Assembly (NCBI GenBank): GCA_017648425.1
Contig: JAGCJD010000229.1
Location: 1-11,719 of the forward strand
DNA: 11,719 nt
Source: Clostridia bacterium
GTDB taxonomy: Bacteria > Bacillota > Clostridia > Oscillospirales > CAG-272
Reading direction: 5' to 3'
A model generated the notes under the pieces. The model saw only the letters and a program-made list of their open reading frames with translations. It did no database searches and was not told the origin of the DNA. Positions 6,481 through 11,719 of this stretch are shown piece by piece (the stretch's first letter is position 1; the number at the start of each line of letters is the position of its first letter). A program made the position numbers and the translations under genes.

Positions 6481-7419
6481 TTAAATTTCTTCTCCAAAAT
6501 CCTGCTCCATGAGGCGCTTGTTGAACTCCTCGGCAGTGTTATATCCCATCTTTTTCTGGCGGTTATTCATAGCCGCTATTTCTATTACCACGGCAAGGTT
6601 GCGTCCCGGGTGAACGGGAATGGTTATTGACGGAACATTTATGCCGAGAATATTCTCGTACTGCTCGTCAAGACCAAAGCGGTCATATGTCTTTTCGGGA
6701 TCCCAATGCTCAAAGTTGATAACAAGGTCTATCTTTTCCGTTGCCTTTACAGAACCCATTCCGAAAAGGTGTCTTACATCAACTATGCCTATTCCGCGAA
6801 GCTCCATATAGTAGCGTATAAGCTCGGGGGCGCTTCCCACAAGAGTTTTTGAGGATACCCTCTTTATCTCAACGGCATCGTCCGCAATAAGGCGGTGTCC
6901 TCTTTTTACAAGCTCGATAGCCGTTTCGCTCTTTCCTATTCCGCTATCTCCGAGTATGAGAATACCCTCGCCGTACACCTCGACAAATCCGCCGTGACGC
7001 GTAATACGGGGCGCTAGACTTGTATTAAGGTACGCGATAAGCGATGCGAGTACCTCGCCTGTTCTAGTCTGTGACCTCAGTATCGGAACGCCGTATTCCT
7101 TTGCAAGCGCGAGCATCTCGTCAAACACCTCTATACCAGAGGTGATAATTATTGCTATGGGCTTTAACTTTAAAAATACATCAAGGCACTCCTCTCGCCT
7201 TTCGGGCGAAAGCTCGGAAAGATACTTTGTTTCGGTTTTTCCTATCATTTGAATTCTCAATGGGTCAAACAGCTCAACAAAGCCCGCCAGAGCAAGTCCC
7301 GGACGGTCAACCTCGGTAGATGATATTTTTATCCCCATTGCGCAAGTTGGCAAATATATCTCCTCAAGCTGAAATTCCTTTATTATTGCTTCAAGGGATA
7401 TGCTGTATTTTGATTTCAT
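6481..7419 (-). CDS. hprK: HPr kinase/phosphorylase
   Basis: HprK phosphorylates, and with phosphate dephosphorylates, HPr at serine 46, setting carbon catabolite repression through CcpA in Gram-positive bacteria. With the start used here it has 312 residues, the usual size. The N-terminal regulatory domain spans about residues 1-130. The C-terminal catalytic domain has RHGGFVEVYG (141-150), Walker A GDSGIGKS (157-164), D180-D181, the family signature around ELRGIGIVDVRHLFGMG (206-222), and PGRNLAVVIEIAAMN (271-285). The frame continues upstream to an ATG at 7486-7488, but AGGAGG (7425-7430) lies 5 nt before the ATG at 7417-7419, and the promoter -10 box at 7448-7453 falls inside the longer version, so the shorter start is preferred. 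The downstream isomerase gene is probably in the same operon. Confidence 0.95.
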   Translation of the reverse strand: MKSKYSISLEAIIKEFQLEEIYLPTCAMGIKISSTEVDRPGLALAGFVELFDPLRIQMIGKTETKYLSELSPERREECLDVFLKLKPIAIIITSGIEVFDEMLALAKEYGVPILRSQTRTGEVLASLIAYLNTSLAPRITRHGGFVEVYGEGILILGDSGIGKSETAIELVKRGHRLIADDAVEIKRVSSKTLVGSAPELIRYYMELRGIGIVDVRHLFGMGSVKATEKIDLVINFEHWDPEKTYDRFGLDEQYENILGINVPSITIPVHPGRNLAVVIEIAAMNNRQKKMGYNTAEEFNKRLMEQDFGEEI

Positions 7420-7438
7420 TTTTGCCTCCTGTTTAATT

Positions 7439-7469
7439 ATTATCTCTATTATAGCACATCTTGTGTCAA
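7439..7469 (-). promoter_or_regulatory. hprK promoter region with two overlapping candidate promoters
   Basis: On the minus strand TATAAT (7448-7453) is preceded by TGC, making an extended -10 (TGnTATAAT) that does not need a good -35. A consensus TTGACA (7464-7469) lies only 10 bp from that box, too close to pair with it. It could instead serve GATAAT (7439-7444) at a 19-bp spacer. Either would start transcription about 15-25 nt upstream of the hprK ATG at 7419. Confidence 0.65.
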
Positions 7470-7498
7470 AATGGAAGAGCTTTTGCAATTTTTTTGCC

Positions 7499-7534
7499 TG
7501 TCAGTGTGTGTCAGTATTTGTCCTGCTCCGTCAC
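7499..7534. repeat. Four GTC-centred direct repeats in exact 10-bp phase
   Basis: Units begin at 7499 (TGTCAGT), 7509 (TGTCAGT), 7519 (TGTCCTG) and 7529 (CGTCACA), one per helical turn. The first two are identical over 7 bp and the last two are degenerate. They lie between the hprK promoter and the first phage gene. The arrangement suits a protein binding one face of the DNA, such as an operator or accessory-site array, but nothing in the sequence names the binder. Confidence 0.45.
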
Positions 7535-7585
7535 ACCTCAAAGCTTTAAAATTAAGGCGTCACGAAAACAAAAAAGGAGGTAAAA

Positions 7586-7987
7586 ATGAATTCAAACGAA
7601 AAAGAACGCGGTATTATTTGCGACCTTTGCAGTAAGGGGACGCTTTGGGGAATTTGTGACGAATATATTCGCTCATGCGCGCCAAAGCCTACTGACACAA
7701 AGCAAAAAAATTGCTCACGCTTTCCCAATCTTGCGGGACTTTGCCGTTATCTCGGTACGGGGCTTGACGACCTCCGTATGCTAAAAGAAAGCTTTCCTTC
7801 GGATTACGACAGGCTTCTTGCTATTTTTGAGGACGAGGCTCTCAATTTTGAAATATCGGGCACGATATTATCGTCTTATATGAAAAAGCGACTTCTGTTC
7901 TGCTCCGATGACGAGCAAAAAAATCAAAAGCAAGTCCCGAGAGTGAGCTTTTGCTTTGAGCATGACATTTATGCAGACGGCGAATAA
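7586..7987 (+). CDS. Phage terminase small subunit-like protein
   Basis: Terminase small subunits recognise phage DNA and regulate cutting by the large subunit. This 133-residue protein has an N-terminal stretch with several cysteines (C12, C15, C24, C31, C43). Next comes a helix-turn-helix-like core, FPNLAGLCRYLGTGLDDLRM (46-65), and then a helical part, YDRLLAIFEDEALNFEISGT (74-93), with SSYMKKRL. That layout (one-domain HTH, then F..t...i...q...l..gl.G.....i.k..L) is seen in known phage small terminases. The position directly before terL supports the call. AAGGAGG (7574-7580) is 5 nt from the ATG. The cysteines C12-X2-C15 and C24-X6-C31 might bind a metal, but this is not diagnostic. The end overlaps the terL start. 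The assignment rests on motif resemblance and context. Confidence 0.75.
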   Translation: MNSNEKERGIICDLCSKGTLWGICDEYIRSCAPKPTDTKQKNCSRFPNLAGLCRYLGTGLDDLRMLKESFPSDYDRLLAIFEDEALNFEISGTILSSYMKKRLLFCSDDEQKNQKQVPRVSFCFEHDIYADGE

Positions 7988-9299
7988 TTCCACCGAGCGA
8001 GTGCTCATATCGGGACGCCCCAGCGAAAAACAGCGTCAGTTTTTCGCAATGCGAACAAAATTTATCGCCTACGGGGGCGCCCGAGGCGGCGGTAAATCGT
8101 GGGCGCTTAGGCGCAAGCTGGTTGCCATGTGCCTGCGCTACGAGGGACTGCGGTGTCTGCTTGTACGCAGAACGCTCCCCGAACTCAAATCAAACCATGT
8201 GCTACCCTTTCTTTCAGAGTACGGCTCTCTGCTTGAATACAAGGACGCGGAAAAATCTCTCTGCCTTGCAAACGGCAGTAAGATATTTCTCGGATACTGC
8301 TCATCCGACCGTGATGTGCTGAGGTATCAAGGACAGGAATACGATGTTATTGCCATTGACGAAGCAACGCAACTGAGCGAATTCAGATTTTCAATATTTA
8401 AGGCTTGTCTGCGTGGCACATCGCCGTTTCCAAGACGAATGTACCTCACCTGCAATCCCGGTGGGATAGGGCATGCTTGGGTAAAGAGATTGTTTGTTGA
8501 CAGAGAGTTCAGAGCCGACGAAGACCCAAACGACTACTCCTTCGTTCAAGCTCTCGTTTTTGACAACTCTGCTCTCCTTTCTTCTGCTCCCGATTATGTC
8601 GGTTCTCTGAAATCTCTGCCCGAAAGACTGCGTGACGCATGGCTTTACGGTAAATGGAATGTCTTTGAGGGACAGTTCTTTCCCGAGTTTGACCACTCAA
8701 AGCATGTTTGCTCACCCTCGGATATTCCGCGAGATGTTCGCCACTTTGTTGCCTTTGATTACGGCTTTGACATGCTTGCGGCAATAGTCTTAGCCGTTGA
8801 TAAGGACGGCAGGCTGTACGCGGTCTGCGAGCGCTGTATCCCAAATCTTACGCTTAGCGAGGCGGCGGCAGAGGTTTGTTCTCTCATCTCTCCATACAAA
8901 GCCGAGCTTGCCGTTGCTTCGCCCGACCTCTGGAACAGAAGACAGGACAGCGGAAAAAGCGGATTTGAGATAATGCAGGCGTATCGCGGAATGCCACCCA
9001 TGACGCCCGCCGATGACAGGCGCGTGCCCGGCTGGCGTATCCTGCGTGAATATCTGAGTGACGCGGACGGTGAGCCAAGACTTTTGATAAGCTCCGCCTG
9101 CCGTGAGCTTATTCGATGTCTGAGCGTTCTTTTGTTCGATACATCTCGTCCCGAGGACGCTTCAAGCGAACCGCACTCTGCAACTCACGCCCCCGAAGCG
9201 TTGCGTTACGCGGTGATGAGCAGACCGCAGGCTTATACCGAGGTGCGCGAGCCTGACTTTATATTCCCACAAAAAAAGCGTTCCTTTTTTATGGATTGA
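7962..9299 (+). CDS. Phage terminase large subunit (packaging ATPase and nuclease)
   Basis: TerL pumps DNA into the procapsid with its ATPase domain and cuts concatemers with its C-terminal RNase H-like nuclease. Numbered from the ATG at 7962 (445 residues), Walker A is GGARGGGKS (38-46) and Walker B with its glutamate is VIAIDEA (129-135). The coupling motif lies in LTCNPGG (162-168). The nuclease acidic residues are probably D266 in AFDYG, D322 in SPDLWNRR and E412 in HAPEALRY, the last being Asp in most relatives. The start is uncertain. ATG 7962 or 7971, or a TTG at 7956, are all in frame inside the terS end and none has a clear Shine-Dalgarno, so translation is probably coupled to terS. 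The protein ends with a basic tail, QKKRSFFMD. The gene is complete with both active sites essentially intact. Confidence 0.93.
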   Translation: MTFMQTANNSTERVLISGRPSEKQRQFFAMRTKFIAYGGARGGGKSWALRRKLVAMCLRYEGLRCLLVRRTLPELKSNHVLPFLSEYGSLLEYKDAEKSLCLANGSKIFLGYCSSDRDVLRYQGQEYDVIAIDEATQLSEFRFSIFKACLRGTSPFPRRMYLTCNPGGIGHAWVKRLFVDREFRADEDPNDYSFVQALVFDNSALLSSAPDYVGSLKSLPERLRDAWLYGKWNVFEGQFFPEFDHSKHVCSPSDIPRDVRHFVAFDYGFDMLAAIVLAVDKDGRLYAVCERCIPNLTLSEAAAEVCSLISPYKAELAVASPDLWNRRQDSGKSGFEIMQAYRGMPPMTPADDRRVPGWRILREYLSDADGEPRLLISSACRELIRCLSVLLFDTSRPEDASSEPHSATHAPEALRYAVMSRPQAYTEVREPDFIFPQKKRSFFMD

Positions 9300-9320
9300 C
9301 CGCTCTGCGCGGTATACCGC
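9299..9320. repeat. Three-arm dyad: ACCGC / GCGGT / ACCGC
   Basis: Starting inside the terL stop codon, ACCGC (9299-9303) can pair with GCGGT (9309-9313) across a 5-nt loop. The same GCGGT also forms a 12-bp perfect palindrome, GCGGTATACCGC (9309-9320), with the next ACCGC. The two pairings exclude each other in RNA. No U-run follows, so it is not a terminator. It may be a DNA-binding site, an mRNA structure affecting the next gene, or chance. Confidence 0.4.
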
Positions 9321-9351
9321 CAAGCATTGTTTTCGTGACATACGACAATAG

Positions 9352-9366
9352 AAGGAGAGGTGAATG
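9352..9366 (+). promoter_or_regulatory. Ribosome binding site whose spacing conflicts with the long frame
   Basis: AAGGAG (9352-9357) stands 6 nt before an ATG at 9364-9366, ideal spacing. That ATG opens a frame of only 33 codons (stop TGA at 9463-9465). The GTG at 9360-9362 that opens the 574-residue frame is only 2 nt from the same AAGGAG. The initiation mechanism of the next gene is therefore unclear. Confidence 0.6.
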
Positions 9367-11084
9367 GCATCTCAAAAGCAAACAAAATTTTTAAATTTAA
9401 CGGCTTCGGCGGTATTGACACCGTTCGTTGCCACACTGACGGCAGGTATGCGCGGGATATTGTGAATTTCCGTATCAGCGAGGACGGCTCGCTTAAAAAG
9501 CGCGAGGGCTTCCGCCGAATATGTACGCTTGATAACGGTATTCGCGCCGTATGGAGCGGTATTTACGAAAGCGAGGGCGAGAGCGTAATATTCGCGCTGT
9601 CGGGCGACACTATATTCAAAATCTCTCCACAAAGCGGAGAGATAACCACAGTTTCAAAATTGACGAGCAACGAGGGCAAGGCGGAGTTCTTCTTTTACCG
9701 AGGAGTCCTCTACCTTGCTGACGGGCATGGACTGTACGGCATAAAAGACGGGGCTGTGTTCGAGCCGTTCGGATATGTTCCCCTTGTAGGTAAGGATTGG
9801 AGCGACTTTAAGCGAGGAGAGCCTTACGAGGCGAGAAATCTTCTCAACAATCGCGGAAGAATAAGCTATACCGTATCCGCTGAACCATTATCAATACTTC
9901 ACCTTGACGATGAGGTATCCTCGATAGACGCCGTTTATATAAACGGCTTGCTCGTATCTACCGACAGATATTCCGTAAGCAAGGCGGCTCCCGTGCTTAA
10001 TGTCAAAGGGCTTGAAGCGTTCGACCGAGTAGAGGTATATTTTACCTACTTGAATTGCCCATACTCCGACAACAAGCTCAAGGCGAGCACAAGAGCATTT
10101 GTGTTCGGCGGGATAAACACGAGCCGTCCGTTTCTGTTCGGCGGAAATGACCGTTCGGTGACATTCAGCGGCGCTTATGTAAGCGAGAGTTCACTCAAAA
10201 GCGCAAGAGTGGTATACCCTCAAAGTGACGCGCTCTATTTCCCCTATGAGCATGAGTTCGCGGTTGGTGACGGGCGCTTTCCCATAAGCTCTATCAGCCG
10301 ACATTACGACAGAATGCTTATCTTTACCAAGGGTGGCGCGTGGATGGCGGACAGTTCTGCCTGCGCGACTGAGGAGTTCCCCGTTATGAGCATAAATTCC
10401 TCGGTAGGAGTTAGCAGTGACTACGGAGTTGCGCTGCTTGAAAATTTCCCCTACACGGTGTCAAACAGCGGAATTTACCGCTGGACAGCCGACACAGACG
10501 AGCTCAACGACTGCAACGCTCACCGCATATCTGCCGCCGTGGACGACAGGCTCTCTCCCGATTTTCTGTCATCTGCCTATGTTTTTGCCAACAAGAAAAG
10601 ACGCGAAATTCTCTTTTCCTCGCCAAGCGTCTGCAAATATACGCTCGTTTATTCTGCGGTCACATCACAGTGGACAAGCTTTGCGGGAATTGACGCGGAC
10701 GAGTTCTTTGAAATTGACGGCGAAACGGCATTCGTCAGAGGTACGGGCATATTCGTTTTCGATGAGGCTATGACAACAGATGACGGCAAGGAGATTACCG
10801 CATATTTTACAAGCGGTGATGTTGACCTTGGAAGCTATGATGTAAAGCGCGCCTCCGAGGCGTTCCTTACGCATGAAAACGGCGAGGTAATTCTCGAAAT
10901 AACGGCGGACGGCAAGGCTTACGGCACTTCGCAAGCTGTCTTTTATTCCGAGCAGAGCCATACGGTCACAAGGCGAAGGCTGATAGCGGGCAGGTTCAGA
11001 CACGCCTGCTTTAAGCTGAGCGCCGTAGGCAACACACGCCATACGCTTCACTCTCTCGCAATAGGCTTTCGCACAAGGAAATAA
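9360..11084 (+). CDS. Phage structural protein, probable beta-propeller tail hub/head-completion type
   Basis: The 574-residue protein lacks a signal peptide or membrane segments and is rich in short beta-prone repeats with aromatic and glycine turns. The N-terminus KIFKFNGFGGIDT followed by DIVNFRISEDGSLKKREGF (33-51) matches a start I associate with podovirus-type structural proteins (F.G....d......d..N.ri.dg.L.kR.G). Later blocks include FFYRGVLYLADGHGLYGI (110-127), YEARNLLNNRGRISY (156-170) and ENFPYTVSNSGIYRW. These suggest a propeller comparable to P22 gp10 or the T7 nozzle, which plug or extend the portal, but this is inference. The GTG start is the only standard codon near the ribosome binding site in this frame, yet its spacing is poor. 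The gene sits between terL and portal, and its stop is 15 bp from the portal ATG. Confidence 0.7.
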   Translation: MNGISKANKIFKFNGFGGIDTVRCHTDGRYARDIVNFRISEDGSLKKREGFRRICTLDNGIRAVWSGIYESEGESVIFALSGDTIFKISPQSGEITTVSKLTSNEGKAEFFFYRGVLYLADGHGLYGIKDGAVFEPFGYVPLVGKDWSDFKRGEPYEARNLLNNRGRISYTVSAEPLSILHLDDEVSSIDAVYINGLLVSTDRYSVSKAAPVLNVKGLEAFDRVEVYFTYLNCPYSDNKLKASTRAFVFGGINTSRPFLFGGNDRSVTFSGAYVSESSLKSARVVYPQSDALYFPYEHEFAVGDGRFPISSISRHYDRMLIFTKGGAWMADSSACATEEFPVMSINSSVGVSSDYGVALLENFPYTVSNSGIYRWTADTDELNDCNAHRISAAVDDRLSPDFLSSAYVFANKKRREILFSSPSVCKYTLVYSAVTSQWTSFAGIDADEFFEIDGETAFVRGTGIFVFDEAMTTDDGKEITAYFTSGDVDLGSYDVKRASEAFLTHENGEVILEITADGKAYGTSQAVFYSEQSHTVTRRRLIAGRFRHACFKLSAVGNTRHTLHSLAIGFRTRK

Positions 11085-11099
11085 GAAAGGATATTTAAA

Positions 11100-11719
11100 A
11101 TGAACAGCTACACTAATAAGGCATGGCAGCAATACGAGGCGGGAAAGGCTCATAAGAGGCGTATCGGTCTTTACGAGATAACCCGAAAAAACGAGGCGTT
11201 CTACCGAGGCGAACAGTGGCAGTCGGGCGAGGGCGTAGATCTTCCCAAGCCCGTATTCAACATAGTTCGCCGAGTTATCGACTACCTCGTTTGCTCGGTG
11301 GCTTCTACCGACCTCTCCGTGAGATTTACGGACGAAAATCTGCCGTTTGCCGATGAACGACAAAAAAATATTTCCAACGAGCTTATCAAAACGCTCAATG
11401 AGAACACCGCATATCGCTGGGAAAACAGCGGCATGGACAGCGTAGTTCACAAGCTCCTTACTGACGCCGCGATATGCGGTGACGGAGCTCTGTACTGCTA
11501 CTGGGACCCTCAAAGGCGAGGAGCGGGCGGATACCTCGGAGATATAGTCACTGACATGATAGACGCCTCATGTATATTCCCCGCCGATGTAAACCGCGCG
11601 GATATTCAATCTCAGGAATACATAATCCTCTCAGGCAGAGCTTCTGTACGCGCTCTCCGTGAAGAGGCGGCGCAAAGCGGTGTGCCCGAGGACGAGCTTT
11701 TAAGGATAGTCCGCGATGA
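11100..11719 (+). CDS. Phage portal protein, N-terminal part (cut by right window edge)
   Basis: The portal dodecamer sits at one capsid vertex and is the channel for DNA entry and exit. The frame is open from the ATG at 11100 to the edge, giving 206 residues. FYRGEQW (34-40) followed by LPKPVFNIVRRVIDYLV (48-64) is the usual opening of P22/podovirus-like portals. It continues with a polar helical segment (NENTAYRWENSGMD, 100-113), DAAICGDGALYCYWD (122-136), a segment ending ASCIFPAD (156-163) and SQEYIILSGRASVRALREE (171-189). GAAAGG (11085-11090) precedes the ATG by 9 nt. Portals of this class are usually well over 400 residues, so most of the gene lies outside. An antisense frame across this region is a shadow. 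The portal call is supported by motif pattern and by terminase upstream. Confidence 0.85.
   Translation, partial: MNSYTNKAWQQYEAGKAHKRRIGLYEITRKNEAFYRGEQWQSGEGVDLPKPVFNIVRRVIDYLVCSVASTDLSVRFTDENLPFADERQKNISNELIKTLNENTAYRWENSGMDSVVHKLLTDAAICGDGALYCYWDPQRRGAGGYLGDIVTDMIDASCIFPADVNRADIQSQEYIILSGRASVRALREEAAQSGVPEDELLRIVRD

Noticed and set aside
7420..7488. N-terminal extension of HprK by 23 residues
   Set aside because: The extension covers the -10 box, while an AGGAGG lies 5 nt before the internal ATG at 7419, which also gives the normal family length.
7524..7552. Promoter for the phage operon with a TAAAAT box at 7547-7552
   Set aside because: No -35 at proper spacing; the only TTGnC-like box is 23 bp away.
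10665..11513. A 282-codon antisense open frame across the propeller-type and portal genes
   Set aside because: It lies opposite two well-supported phage genes, has no ribosome binding site or family motif, and its composition is what the opposite strand of these genes would give.
1..11719. CRISPR array, tRNA, rRNA or insertion sequence
   Set aside because: No regularly spaced long repeats, no cloverleaf-like sequence, no transposase frame and no terminal inverted repeats were seen on either strand.

Overview
The window looks like chromosome of a Gram-positive member of the Clostridia/Firmicutes, probably an uncultured gut-type lineage. This rests on an HPr kinase/phosphorylase gene, near-consensus TTGACx-N17-TATAAT promoters, strong GGAGG-type ribosome binding sites, a transketolase split into two genes, and a clostridial-type SerA. 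Species cannot be assigned from the sequence alone. From about position 7560 to the right edge it holds the start of a tailed-phage packaging and structural module, most simply a prophage or prophage remnant.

Layout. (1) 1-1735, minus strand: a serine biosynthesis operon, promoter - serC - serA, with serA cut by the left edge. (2) 1829-2455, minus strand: a 208-residue protein of no certain function that I read as a degenerate relative of flavin-dependent thymidylate synthase ThyX. (3) 2498-2557: a strikingly mirror-symmetric pair of divergent promoters whose -35 boxes lie inside one 18-bp perfect palindrome; it serves the ThyX-like gene on one side and trpS on the other. (4) 2589-5411, plus strand: trpS, then the N- and C-terminal halves of a split transketolase, closed by a strong bidirectional terminator at 5425-5456. 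(5) 5471-7419, minus strand: hprK and, downstream of it, a sugar phosphate isomerase/epimerase-like TIM-barrel gene, converging on the same terminator. (6) 7586-11719, plus strand: terminase small subunit, terminase large subunit, a 574-residue probable propeller-type tail/head-completion protein, and the N-terminal 206 residues of a portal protein cut by the right edge.

How the parts fit. The chromosomal part is central metabolism: 3-phosphoglycerate to phosphoserine (SerA, SerC), pentose phosphate interconversion (transketolase), tryptophan charging, and control of sugar use (HprK). The phage part encodes DNA packaging (TerS, TerL), the portal through which DNA enters the capsid, and, unusually placed between TerL and portal, a protein likely to sit at the portal-tail interface. 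No integrase, repressor, excisionase or lysis gene lies in the window, so the phage module begins abruptly next to hprK.

The observations most worth checking are the mirror-image promoter pair at 2498-2557, the ThyX-like protein lacking the RHR signature, the start-site conflict at 9352-9396 where the best Shine-Dalgarno points to an out-of-frame ATG followed by a TTTAAAT slippery heptamer, and the 10-bp-phased GTCA repeats at 7499-7534 beside the chromosome-phage junction. There is no gene-free stretch longer than 300 bases.
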